Source: Azoarcus sp. DN11
GTDB taxonomy: Bacteria > Pseudomonadota > Gammaproteobacteria > Burkholderiales > Rhodocyclaceae
Direction: 5' to 3'
Length of the DNA: 64,000 bases
Assembly (NCBI RefSeq): GCF_003628555.1
Contig: NZ_CP021731.1
Location: 2,852,001 to 2,916,000 of the forward strand
Shown: positions 10,290-18,130 of the stretch, one piece after another
How the letters are laid out: the number at the start of each line of letters is the position of its first letter
How positions within the stretch are numbered: the first letter of the stretch is position 1
Made by a program: the position numbers and the translations under genes
The notes under the pieces: generated by a model
Told to the model about the DNA's origin: nothing
What the model saw: only the letters and a program-made list of their open reading frames with translations
The model's database searches: none

Positions 10290-10317
10290 ATATGGGGTCG
10301 CCCCATTCCAATTCAAC
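10290..10317 (-). promoter_or_regulatory. Putative heat-shock (sigma-32) promoter of clpB
   Basis: Read on the minus strand: GTTGAAT (10317-10311; consensus CTTGAAA), 13-base spacer, CCCCATAT (10297-10290; consensus CCCCATNT). A second CCCCATAC sits at 10280-10273. The same 13-base architecture occurs upstream of htpG in this window, which supports the call. Confidence 0.75.
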
Positions 10318-10386
10318 CTTCGCGCGCAGCCACCGGCCCATTATGGGCAGTTCGATAACGGGCTGCGACCGAATTCTGCACGCGTG

Positions 10387-10409
10387 CGCTTGCTGCGTTG
10401 CAGCAAGCG
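10387..10409. promoter_or_regulatory. Putative PhaR-type operator upstream of the phasin gene
   Basis: Perfect inverted repeat with ten-base arms CGCTTGCTGC and GCAGCAAGCG around GTT. Its centre reads CTGC-N3-GCAG, the form reported for the PhaR repressor of phasin genes in Paracoccus denitrificans (established knowledge). It lies about 130 bp upstream of the phasin ATG. It could instead form a hairpin in RNA, but no gene would be terminated there: clpB is transcribed away from it. A second small inverted repeat (GCCGAT/ATCGGC, 10444-10460) follows. Confidence 0.55.
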
Positions 10410-10538
10410 TGTTCAAATAGGACGGATAACTTTCCGCAGGCCTGCCGATGTCGAATCGGCATGCTATGTTGAAGGAATCAGCAGGCGTGTCCAGTAGCCA
10501 ACGTCGCAAAAAATTTTCAGCGCTCGTGGAGGAAGAAC

Positions 10539-11045
10539 ATGGCGATCAAGCAGGAACAGTTCAACGAAATCCAGAAGAAGAACTTTGAAGCGGCGATGCG
10601 CTTGGCGCAGATGTCGATCGAGAACTCCCAACGCATCATGGAGCTTCAGGTCGCGACCGCGAAGAGCCTCTTCGAAGAAGGCGTGCAGAACGCCAAGGCG
10701 CTCTCCTCCGCGAAGGACCCCAAGGAAGTCCTGGAACTGCGTTCGCACTACACCCAGAGCGCGACCGAGAAGATGCTCGCCTGTGCCCGTGAAATGGCCG
10801 AACTGGCGAGCCGCACGCAGGCCGAAGTCGGCAAGCTCGTTGGCGAACAGTTGTCCACCGGCAGCAAGGACGTTTTCGAATCGATGCAGAAGATGTTCTC
10901 GGGCATGCCCATCACTGACCAGAACGCCATGTCCGCGATCCAGAACGCAATGGACACCACCCGCGCCGCGTTCGAACAGATGACCCGCGCATCGACCGAA
11001 GCGTTCCAGCTGTTCACGCAGCAGACCGGCAAGGGCAAGAAGTAA
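10539..11045 (+). CDS. phaP: Phasin (polyhydroxyalkanoate granule-associated protein)
   Basis: Small amphipathic helical protein that coats PHA granules and controls their size and number. The 168-residue product is almost entirely helical in composition and shows the phasin_2 pattern: FNEIQKKNFEAAMRLAQMSIENSQRIMELQ at the start, then ELRSHYTQSATEKMLACAREMAELASRTQAEVGKLV, and an Ala/Thr-rich end with a lysine tail (TGKGKK). A strong ribosome-binding site GGAGGA lies a few bases before the ATG. It is monocistronic between a PhaR-like operator and a strong terminator, as expected for a highly expressed, PHA-responsive gene. No PHA synthase is in the window. Confidence 0.93.
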   Translation: MAIKQEQFNEIQKKNFEAAMRLAQMSIENSQRIMELQVATAKSLFEEGVQNAKALSSAKDPKEVLELRSHYTQSATEKMLACAREMAELASRTQAEVGKLVGEQLSTGSKDVFESMQKMFSGMPITDQNAMSAIQNAMDTTRAAFEQMTRASTEAFQLFTQQTGKGKK

Positions 11046-11064
11046 GCGGGTTCCCCGACCAGAA

Positions 11065-11095
11065 GAAACGGCGCCCGCGGGCGCCGTTTCTTTTT
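11065..11095 (+). terminator. Rho-independent terminator of the phasin gene
   Basis: Inverted repeat GAAACGGCGCCC / GGGCGCCGTTTC (11065-11076 and 11079-11090) followed by TTTTT. Located 20 bp after the phasin stop. Confidence 0.92.
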
Positions 11096-11121
11096 GGCAG
11101 GTCAGGCGCGCAGTCCGGGCC

Positions 11122-11574
11122 CTACTGTTCCCAGCGTGCGGCTGCCGAGTCGTCGCTCTCCCGCGCGTCAACCCAGCGTGCCCCGTCGGGGGTTTCCTCG
11201 AGTTTCCAGAACGGCGCCTGCGTCTTCAAATAGTCCATGATGAATTCGCACGCGGCAAAGGATTCGCCGCGGTGCGCACCGGCAACGCCGACAAACACGA
11301 TCTGTTCGCCCGGCTCCAGCCGGCCGAAGCGGTGTATGACCCGCACCGCGTACAGCGTCCAGCGTGCCCGGGCCTGATCGACGATTTCTTCGAGCGATCG
11401 CTCGGTCATTCCCGGATAGTGTTCGAGCGTCATCGCACCGACGTGCGCGCCGTGGCTCACGTCGCGCACTAGCCCGACAAAGCTGGCGACCGCGCCAACC
11501 TCGTTGCGTCCCGCAGACAGGGCCGCGATCTCGGCACCCGCATCGAAGTCTTCCCGCTGCACGCTGACCGACAT
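11122..11574 (-). CDS. moaE: Molybdopterin synthase catalytic subunit MoaE
   Basis: Large subunit of molybdopterin synthase; it transfers sulfur from MoaD thiocarboxylate to precursor Z (cPMP) to form molybdopterin. The 150-residue protein has the MoaE pattern VGAVASFVGLVRD, LEHYPGMTERSLEEI, HRFGRLEPGEQIVFVGVAGAHR, and the catalytic-lysine region DYLKTQAPFWKLEE with both conserved lysines. Last gene of a four-gene molybdenum-cofactor run on minus; its ATG is 3 bp after the moaD stop. It converges on the phasin terminator. Confidence 0.96.
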   Translation of the reverse strand: MSVSVQREDFDAGAEIAALSAGRNEVGAVASFVGLVRDVSHGAHVGAMTLEHYPGMTERSLEEIVDQARARWTLYAVRVIHRFGRLEPGEQIVFVGVAGAHRGESFAACEFIMDYLKTQAPFWKLEETPDGARWVDARESDDSAAARWEQ

Positions 11575-11577
11575 GAC

Positions 11578-11832
11578 TCAACCTCCCGTCACGGGGGGGA
11601 AGAACGCGACTTCATCTCCGGGAAGCACCGGATCGGCGGGAGCCGCCATCCGCTGGTTTCGCGCCGCCCGGATGTTCCGCCCCTCCCCCAGCGCGTTCCA
11701 GGGCTCACCGCGTCCGGCGAGAAAGGTCCGCAGTTCGCCGATCGTCGACACGCCGGACGGCAGCACGAAATCCTCGCCGGCGCAGCCGAGCGTTTCCTTC
11801 AATGACGCGAAATACAGGATCTTGACGGTCAT
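11578..11832 (-). CDS. moaD: Molybdopterin synthase sulfur-carrier subunit MoaD
   Basis: Ubiquitin-fold sulfur carrier whose C-terminal Gly-Gly is converted to a thiocarboxylate. 84 residues, starting MTVKILYFASLKETLG and ending FFPPVTGG, so the essential GG terminus is present. Start at 11832 is preferred over a longer in-frame reading because it gives the canonical N-terminal beta strand and a 4-bp gap to the moeA stop. Co-transcribed with moeA and moaE. Confidence 0.95.
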   Translation of the reverse strand: MTVKILYFASLKETLGCAGEDFVLPSGVSTIGELRTFLAGRGEPWNALGEGRNIRAARNQRMAAPADPVLPGDEVAFFPPVTGG

Positions 11833-11836
11833 GGTG

Positions 11837-13042
11837 TCAGTACAGGAGTTGGCCATAGGGCAGGAAACGTATCGTTTGCCCCCTATGGATGGGCGTCTCG
11901 GCCGGCACATCGGCCAGCCCCTCCGCCCACACGATGGACGACAAGGCGGCGGCGCCCTGATTGCCGTATAGCTCGACCGCGCCGGCATCGTTGACGCGGG
12001 CTCGCAGGAATTCGCGGCGGCGATCCGGTCTGGGCCAGTCGAAATCCGCCTGCAGCATCAAGGCCTTCGGCGTCACCGCGGTGGCGCCCTGTGTCGCCAG
12101 GATGAACGGCCGGACCATGAGCAGGAAGGTCACGAAACTCGACACCGGATTGCCGGGCAGGCCGATGAACGCCGCGGCGCCGACCTGCCCGTAGGCAAGC
12201 GGTTTGCCCGGCTTCATCGCGATCTTCCATAGATCAAGCGAACCCTCGGCCTGAACCGCCGGCTTGACATGATCCTCTTCGCCCACCGACACGCCGCCGC
12301 TGGTCAGAATCAGGTCATGCCCTTCCGCGGCTTCGCGCAACACCGAACGCGTAGCCTCCAGGCGGTCGGGGACGATACCGAAGTCGGTCACCGTGCAACC
12401 CAACTGCTCGAGAAGCACGCGCAACTGAAACCGGTTCGAGTTATAGACGCCGCCTGGCGGGAGCGGCTCGCCGGGCATCACGAGTTCGTCGCCGGTGGAA
12501 AACAGCGCGACACGCATCCTGCGCACGACGGGAACCTGCGCGATGCCGACCGAGGCCGCCAGGCCGATCTCCTGGGCCCGAACGCGAGCGCCGGCAGGCA
12601 GGACGACATCGCCGGCCGCAATCTCGCTGCCGGCAAGCCGCACCGCTTCGCCGGCACGGGGAAGGTGGTTGATCGCCACTTCGTCGCCGGCATGCTCGCA
12701 CAGCTCCTGCATCACGACCGCGTCGGCGCCGGGCGGCAGGGGCGCTCCGGTAAAGATGCGCGCCGCCGTTCCCGGTTCAAGGGCCATTCCCACGCTTCCG
12801 GCGGGAATACGCTGCGACACCGGCAGGCGCGTTCCACTCTCCGCGACATCGCCCACGCGTACCGCGTAGCCGTCCATCATCGAGGTGTCCAGCGCGGGGA
12901 CGGCGATCGGCGAGCGCACGTCCGAGGCCATGACGCGCCCGTGCGCGACGAGCGTGTCCGCCATCTCGATTTCGCGGAGCGGGCGGGCTTTCGCCAGCAG
13001 CGTGGCGAGCGCTTCGTCAAACGACAGCATGTTTGGATTCAT
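11837..13042 (-). CDS. moeA: Molybdopterin molybdenumtransferase MoeA
   Basis: Inserts molybdate into adenylylated molybdopterin to give the mature cofactor. 401 residues from MNPNMLSFDEALATLLAKA, close to E. coli MoeA (411). Domains in order: MoeA N-terminal domain (AVPALDTSMMDGYAVR), the linker domain, then the MogA-like substrate-binding domain with LTSGGVSVGEEDHVKPAV, GLPGNPVSSFVTF, and a C-terminal beta domain. The start overlaps the mobB 3' end by 26 bp. An alternative ATG at 13030 would shorten this overlap to 14 bp. The longer in-frame reading upstream overlaps mobB and is a shadow. Confidence 0.95.
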   Translation of the reverse strand: MNPNMLSFDEALATLLAKARPLREIEMADTLVAHGRVMASDVRSPIAVPALDTSMMDGYAVRVGDVAESGTRLPVSQRIPAGSVGMALEPGTAARIFTGAPLPPGADAVVMQELCEHAGDEVAINHLPRAGEAVRLAGSEIAAGDVVLPAGARVRAQEIGLAASVGIAQVPVVRRMRVALFSTGDELVMPGEPLPPGGVYNSNRFQLRVLLEQLGCTVTDFGIVPDRLEATRSVLREAAEGHDLILTSGGVSVGEEDHVKPAVQAEGSLDLWKIAMKPGKPLAYGQVGAAAFIGLPGNPVSSFVTFLLMVRPFILATQGATAVTPKALMLQADFDWPRPDRRREFLRARVNDAGAVELYGNQGAAALSSIVWAEGLADVPAETPIHRGQTIRFLPYGQLLY

Positions 13043-13532
13043 GGCGGGCAGCGTATTCGAGAATGAACCGGACGATTTCGGATGCATCGTTGAGTGACAG
13101 GCGGGGCACGGGGCATTCCAGTTGCGCGTCCGACGCGACTGCCACCACGTGGGGGTTTTCAATCCAGAGCGGCGGCTTGCCATGCGTCGGCCGATGGACC
13201 TCGATCTTGGGGACTGCGGCAGCCTTGAAACCTTCGATCAGCACGACATCGCACGGCGACAGCACCCGCAGCTGATCGTCGAGCGTCGGTTCGGGCGAGC
13301 CTCTCAGCTCATGCATCAGCACCCAGCGGTCGTTGGAGAGCATCAGCACCTGGCTCGCCCCCGCTTCCCGATGGCGATACGAGTCCTTCCCGGGCTTGTC
13401 GAGATCGAACCCGTGATGAGCGTGCTTGATGACGGACACCGAAAGCCCGCGGGCTGAAAATTCCGGGATCAGTTTCTCGATCAGCGTGGTCTTGCCTGAG
13501 CCGGACCAACCGGCGATACCGAATACGATCAT
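13017..13532 (-). CDS. mobB: Molybdopterin-guanine dinucleotide biosynthesis adaptor MobB
   Basis: GTP-binding protein associated with formation of the bis-MGD cofactor together with MobA. 171 residues beginning MIVFGIAGWSGSGKTTLIEK, with the P-loop GWSGSGKTT at 8-16. MobB motifs VIKHAHHGFDLDKPGKDSYR and DVVLIEGFKAAAVPKIEVHR (Walker B/G-protein-like region) are present. First of the mobB-moeA-moaD-moaE run, all spaced within a few bases or overlapping, hence one transcription unit. mobA, moaA, moaC and moaB/mog are not in the window. Confidence 0.96.
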   Translation of the reverse strand: MIVFGIAGWSGSGKTTLIEKLIPEFSARGLSVSVIKHAHHGFDLDKPGKDSYRHREAGASQVLMLSNDRWVLMHELRGSPEPTLDDQLRVLSPCDVVLIEGFKAAAVPKIEVHRPTHGKPPLWIENPHVVAVASDAQLECPVPRLSLNDASEIVRFILEYAARHESKHAVV

Positions 13533-13590
13533 CGTGTTGGCGCCAATGTTTTCACGGATTCAAAGCATACCTCAGGGATTACCTCTGCGC

Positions 13591-14910
13591 TCACGGCAAC
13601 GCAACGACGGTGGCGAACCCGCCGCCGGGGGTGCGGAAATTGGTCGTCTGGCCACGATACAGCCGTGCCGCCGCGAGCTGAATCGCGCCCCGGTACGCAT
13701 AGACGCGCAGGTCCATCTTGAGATCCGTCACCACCCCGCCGACGGACAGGCGCCGCGCGCTCGGGGGGACGAGCTGCTGCGCGATGTAATCGCCCGCAAG
13801 GATGTTCTCGAACACGCTCTTGGTGAGCTTGTCCCCGCGGTACGCTGCCCTGCTCCCGAAGCCGGTCGCAGGCTTGAAGAAAAGCTCGCGGCGATTCTTC
13901 CACAGGGCTTCGGCATCTTCCGGACGCACGCGCACCGTATGGGGAATGCCGTTCGCGAGGACGGTCCGGGTGGGCAAATCAGCGCCGATCGATTGCAGGA
14001 AGCCATCGTCGCACAGCAAGGAGAGGTTCCCCTTGTCCGCGTAGAGCGCATGTGCGCGGGGATGCGGGGTGATCACGGCCGCCTGCGCATGCCATGCCTT
14101 GGCCAGCGCAGCCGAAGCCGGTTCGCCCAGACTGAAATCCGTCAGCCGGTTGTAGACCAGATCGACTTCGTGCTCCTCGAGCAGCAGCCGACCGTCGACG
14201 AAGCGCAGGGCTTCGGGATCGCAGATCCACGCGGTCAGGCCATGGCGCTCGAACATCCGCTGGAACAGCAGGAACTCCGGCAGGAGGTACTGGTTCTGCG
14301 GTTCGCGATCGACGATCGCGACCGTCCGCAGCGGAGCGTCGCCGCGCATGGCGCGCCACTCGGCGCGGAACATGTCCATGAACGCGTTCTCGGGATCCCC
14401 TGCGGCGGTCGCTACCGCCAGTGGCGCCACCTCCGCGCAACAGGCTCTCTGCGCACGCGCGAGGGCCACGTTCAGCAGCCCGCCGCCGGCGTTGGTATTG
14501 ATCTCGATGAGCTTCGGCCCCTCGGGACCGAGGTGAAAATCGAAGCCGAGAAATACGCCGGACGCCGCGCAATCGATCGCGGCGCTCGCGGGAGCGTGTT
14601 CGAGTACGGCCGATTGCCACGCCCGCAGCTTCACCACCCGCTCCACCGCCGCCACGATCCCGGCCGCCGCCTCCAGATGGCTGGCCGCGACGAAGGCAAC
14701 CGAATCGGCGAACAGGTGGGGGCGCGTCGCATTGATGGTCGCCAGCAAGGCGCCGTCACGCGGATCGCGCTCGAGTTCGGCCTTCAGGCGACCGTGGTCG
14801 AGTGAAACGCACTGGCAGCCGCGGTTCATGCGTTCGGCGATGTCCCGATGATCCCCGCCCGCAATGGCCCGGATGAGGGGATCGCTTTCAACTGTAGGTA
14901 ATGCGGTCAT
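13591..14910 (-). CDS. Uncharacterised protein with ATP-grasp-like motifs in permuted order
   Basis: 439 residues from MTALPTVESDPLIRAIAG (ATG at 14910); I do not recognise a named family. ATP-grasp-type signatures are visible but in circularly permuted order. The metal-binding E-x-N is near the start (LIEINTNAGGG, residues 135-143). The nucleotide-binding lysine region is in the C-terminal half (ELFFKPATGFGSRAAYRGDKL), followed by a hinge (YIAQQLVPP) and K-M-D-L-R-V-Y-A-Y (D-L-R at 400-402). In ordinary ATP-grasp enzymes E-x-N is the last element. By analogy with glutathionylspermidine-synthase-like permuted ligases, an ATP-dependent carboxylate-amine ligation is possible (inference). It sits 28 bp after dinG and 58 bp before mobB on the same strand. 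Cys32, Cys34 and Cys114 have no obvious role. Confidence 0.75.
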   Translation of the reverse strand: MTALPTVESDPLIRAIAGGDHRDIAERMNRGCQCVSLDHGRLKAELERDPRDGALLATINATRPHLFADSVAFVAASHLEAAAGIVAAVERVVKLRAWQSAVLEHAPASAAIDCAASGVFLGFDFHLGPEGPKLIEINTNAGGGLLNVALARAQRACCAEVAPLAVATAAGDPENAFMDMFRAEWRAMRGDAPLRTVAIVDREPQNQYLLPEFLLFQRMFERHGLTAWICDPEALRFVDGRLLLEEHEVDLVYNRLTDFSLGEPASAALAKAWHAQAAVITPHPRAHALYADKGNLSLLCDDGFLQSIGADLPTRTVLANGIPHTVRVRPEDAEALWKNRRELFFKPATGFGSRAAYRGDKLTKSVFENILAGDYIAQQLVPPSARRLSVGGVVTDLKMDLRVYAYRGAIQLAAARLYRGQTTNFRTPGGGFATVVALP

Positions 14911-14938
14911 GCAGCCCCCGGATCTGTCGAACGCCCGC

Positions 14939-16894
14939 TCAAGCACCGGCAGGCGGCGGGAGTTGTTCAAGGAATGCGACGGCGTCCGCTTCGGCACGCG
15001 TGCGTCGCATCGGTGGCAGGCTGCGCCACACGACCTTCCCGTATTGCTTCTCGATCATGCGGGGATCGCAGATGCACAGCACGCCGCGATCACGCTCGCT
15101 GCGAATCAGTCGCCCGGCCCCCTGCTTCATGTTGATGACCGCACGAGGCAGTTGATAATGCATGAAGGGGTTGTGGCCGCTCTTCTGCAGGTGTTCGACG
15201 CGAGCGGCGAGGACCGGATCGTCGGGCGGGGCAAACGGCAGCTTGTCGATCACGACGACCGACAAGGCATCTCCGGGCACGTCCACCCCTTCCCAGAAAC
15301 TCTGGCTCGCGACAAGCACCGCATTGCCGAGGCGTCGAAAGCGATCGAGCAGTTCGGTCCGCGAACCTTCGCCCTGCAGCAGCAGGGGCAGCTTTTCGCC
15401 GGCGCGTTCGAGCCCATCGGCGATCAGGCCGTGAATACGCTTCATCGCACGCAGGGAGGTACAGAGGACGAAGGTGCGCCCGCGCGCCGCGCGGATCAGC
15501 GGCAAGGCGATCCGGGAAACGGCCTCCGCGTATTCGGGGTGGTTCGGGTCGGGCATCCCCGCCGGCGCATACAGCAAGGCCTGCCGTTCGTAGTCGAACG
15601 GGCTTCCCCATACGGCAGTCACGGGTGGGGGGTCGATCCAGCTCAAACCCATCTCGTTGCAGTAATGGCTGAAGCTCTGTCCTACAGCCAGCGTCGCGGA
15701 GGTGAAGATCCACGCCCGCGGGTGGCTCTCCAGCTGGCGGCGAAAGACTCCGGACACGTGAAGCGGCGTGGCATTGAGCGCGGCAGACTGGCTGAACACC
15801 TCGACCCAGCGGATGAACTCGCCCACCTCCGGCGAACGCCATCGGACCAGCCGTTCCCCCACTTCGGCCGCGCGACGCAGGCAGTTCGCGAGTCCTTCGC
15901 TACGCTCGGCCTGCGTTTCCAGCACGGCCGAAAAGGCGTCGAGTTCCTTGCAAAGGGCATCGAGGCTTTTGTCGAACTCCGGCAAGGCCGCGACCTGCGC
16001 CGCGGAAAGGCGGGCCGGATCCGCACCGAATGCGAGCCGAAGATCACGCGCAGCCTTCTCAAGCGCGCGCGTCGCATCGATGAGCGCGCGACAGTCACGC
16101 GCACCGGCCAGGGTCTCGGAGCGCGTGTCGCGTGCGAGCTCCAGGACCTGAGCCGTCGACACGCTCTCACCGAAGAACAGGCTCGCGGTTTCCGGAAGCT
16201 GATGAGCCTCGTCGAAAATGACCGCGTTGCACGACGGCAGCAGCTCACCCATTCCTTCGTCGCGCAGCATCACGTCGGCGAAGAAGAGGTGATGATTGAC
16301 GACGACGACCTCCGCGTCCATCGCCGCGCGCCGCGCTGCCAGCACGAAACATTCCTTGACGTTCGGACACTCCTGCCCCAGGCAGTTGTCCCGCGTCGAA
16401 GTGGCGGCAATCCAGGCGGGTGAATCTTCGCGCACTTCGGAACACTCGGCCTTGTCCCCGCTTTGCGTGATCTGGGCGAACCGCACGATCGAGCGCAAGT
16501 CTGCCGCGTCCTGGGCGGTGGCGAAGCGCCCGTCGCGCGCGTTCCGCTCGAGATGGTACGGACACACATAATTCGCGCGCCCCTTCAGGAGGGCGATCGT
16601 GACCGGCACCTTGAGCGTCGCGCGAATGGTCGGAAGGTCGCGATTGAAAAGCTGATCCTGGAGCGTCTTCGTGCCAGTGGACAGGATGATCTTTCCGCCC
16701 GACAACAACGCCGGAACGAGATAGGCGAACGTCTTTCCGGTGCCCGTTCCGGCTTCGGCAACCAGTACACGATTATCCCTGAGGGCATCGGCGATATGAC
16801 GTGCCATCTCGAACTGCTGCGGACGCGGACGAAACGAAGGCACTGCCGCAGCAAGCGGCCCGTCCGGCGAGAAGACGGTTTCCAGATCGGTCAT
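14939..16894 (-). CDS. DinG/YoaA-family ATP-dependent DNA helicase (XPD-like, iron-sulfur)
   Basis: 651-residue superfamily 2 helicase, 5'-3' type by family, acting in DNA repair and replication-transcription conflicts. Walker A AEAGTGTGKT at 46-55, Walker B DEAH at 228-231, and four cysteines (111, 171, 176, 182) spaced as the [4Fe-4S] cluster ligands of XPD/DinG proteins. The C-terminal helicase motifs include WIFTSATLAVG, SQSFWEGVDVPG and MKQGAGRLIRSERDRG (motif VI). The length is nearer E. coli YoaA (636) than DinG (716). It follows zapE by 36 bp on the same strand and precedes the ATP-grasp-like gene. Confidence 0.95.
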   Translation of the reverse strand: MTDLETVFSPDGPLAAAVPSFRPRPQQFEMARHIADALRDNRVLVAEAGTGTGKTFAYLVPALLSGGKIILSTGTKTLQDQLFNRDLPTIRATLKVPVTIALLKGRANYVCPYHLERNARDGRFATAQDAADLRSIVRFAQITQSGDKAECSEVREDSPAWIAATSTRDNCLGQECPNVKECFVLAARRAAMDAEVVVVNHHLFFADVMLRDEGMGELLPSCNAVIFDEAHQLPETASLFFGESVSTAQVLELARDTRSETLAGARDCRALIDATRALEKAARDLRLAFGADPARLSAAQVAALPEFDKSLDALCKELDAFSAVLETQAERSEGLANCLRRAAEVGERLVRWRSPEVGEFIRWVEVFSQSAALNATPLHVSGVFRRQLESHPRAWIFTSATLAVGQSFSHYCNEMGLSWIDPPPVTAVWGSPFDYERQALLYAPAGMPDPNHPEYAEAVSRIALPLIRAARGRTFVLCTSLRAMKRIHGLIADGLERAGEKLPLLLQGEGSRTELLDRFRRLGNAVLVASQSFWEGVDVPGDALSVVVIDKLPFAPPDDPVLAARVEHLQKSGHNPFMHYQLPRAVINMKQGAGRLIRSERDRGVLCICDPRMIEKQYGKVVWRSLPPMRRTRAEADAVAFLEQLPPPAGA

Positions 16895-16930
16895 CGGTAA
16901 TCCACGGACCTGTCGAAGCGGGTGCGCCTC

Positions 16931-18044
16931 TCAGTCGACACGGTGCCCCTGCGCGAGATATTCACGGCTGCGCATCTCGATCAGCCGGCTCACGGTACGG
17001 ACGAACTCATGCGCGTTGTGCCCCTCGGTGTAGAGTTCGGGCGCTTCGACCGCCGCACTCATGATCAGCTTCACCCTGTAGTCATACAATACGTCGACCA
17101 GCCAGGTAAAGCGCCTCGCTTCCGACGCATTGCCAACGTTCATGCACGGCACGCCCGACAACAGGAGCGTGTGATGTTCGCGAGCAATCTCGAGATAATC
17201 GTTTTGTGATCGGGGGCCGCCGCACAGCGTCGCGAAGTCGAACCAGATCACGCCGGGGCCATGTGCCAGCACCGGCATCTTGCGCTCCAACAGGTCGATT
17301 TCTCCGGCTGTTGCCTCGGCGCCCGAGAGACGACGAAAGTCCCCCCGCATCTTCCGGTCCGACTCCTTGTTGGAGGGCACCAGGTAGATCTCGATCCGCT
17401 CGAGTGTCCGCAATCGATAGTCGGTCCCGTGATCCACTTCGATGACGTCGAAGCGGCGCTTGATCATCTCGATCGCCGGCAGGAAATTGATCCGCTGCAG
17501 ACCGTTCGGGTATAGCCCCTCGGGCGGATAGTTCGAGGTCATCACGAAGATGACTCCCCGTGCAAACAAGGCATCGAGAAGCCGGCCCAGGATCATCGCA
17601 TCGGCGATGTCCGACACGTGGAACTCGTCGAAGCACAGCAGCCGTGTCTGCCGCGCGACCCGGTCCGCGACACGCTGCAGGGGATCGGGTTCGTTGTTGA
17701 AGTTCTTGAGGTCGTTCTGCACCTCCTGCATGAAAGCATGAAAGTGCACGCGACGCTTGCGCTGGTAGGGCACGGCGTCGAAGAAGCAATCCATCAGGAA
17801 ACTCTTCCCGCGGCCTACCCCCCCCCCAGAAATACACGCTGCGCGGCATGCGCGGACGCGCGAACATCTTCCTGAGGGTTCCCCGCCGCGCCGCCTTGAA
17901 CCCGACGAGTTCGGTGTACATCTGCTGGAGCCGCTGCGCAGCCGCACGCTGCTCGGGATCGGACTTGTAGCCGCGCGACTTCAGCTGCGCCTCGTAGGCG
18001 TCGAGCATGCCGTGCTGCGGGACGTTCAGGACACGGTGGGGCAT
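16931..18044 (-). CDS. zapE: ZapE/AFG1-family cell-division ATPase, reading frame broken at a run of ten G
   Basis: P-loop ATPase that modulates the FtsZ ring (E. coli ZapE) and is related to mitochondrial AFG1. Two overlapping frames together give one complete protein of about 370 residues. The N-terminal part (ATG at 18044) starts MPHRVLNVPQHGMLDAYE and runs to SVYFWGG. The rest continues in another frame as GRGKSFLMDCFFDAVPYQ, then LLCFDEFHVSDIADAMIL (Walker B), FVMTSNYPPEGLYPNGLQ, and ends at 16931. The break is in the Walker A codons at ten consecutive C on the plus strand (17818-17827). Nine would restore WGGVGRGKS exactly. Everything else is intact, so a homopolymer miscall or recent slippage is likelier than old decay. 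Begins after the lpdA terminator and heads the zapE-dinG-ATP-grasp-mob/moe run. Confidence 0.9.
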
Positions 18045-18069
18045 GGAAACTGTGTGAAGCGAGAATCGA

Positions 18070-18113
18070 TAAAGAAACGAGGGGTGGCCCGGGATTATCC
18101 CGCACCACCCCTC
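18070..18113 (-). terminator. Rho-independent terminator downstream of lpdA
   Basis: Compound hairpin: outer arms 18079-18087 and 18105-18113 (GAGGGGTGG/CCACCCCTC) and inner arms CGGGA/TCCCG around TTA. On the minus strand it is followed by GTTTCTTT. It starts 18 bp after the lpdA stop and separates the TCA block from zapE. Confidence 0.8.
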
Positions 18114-18130
18114 CCCGGACCAGCGACCGA

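Noticed and set aside
7437..10358. Long plus-strand open frame opposite clpB
   Set aside because: Same GC-bias shadow; clpB on the other strand is complete and conserved.
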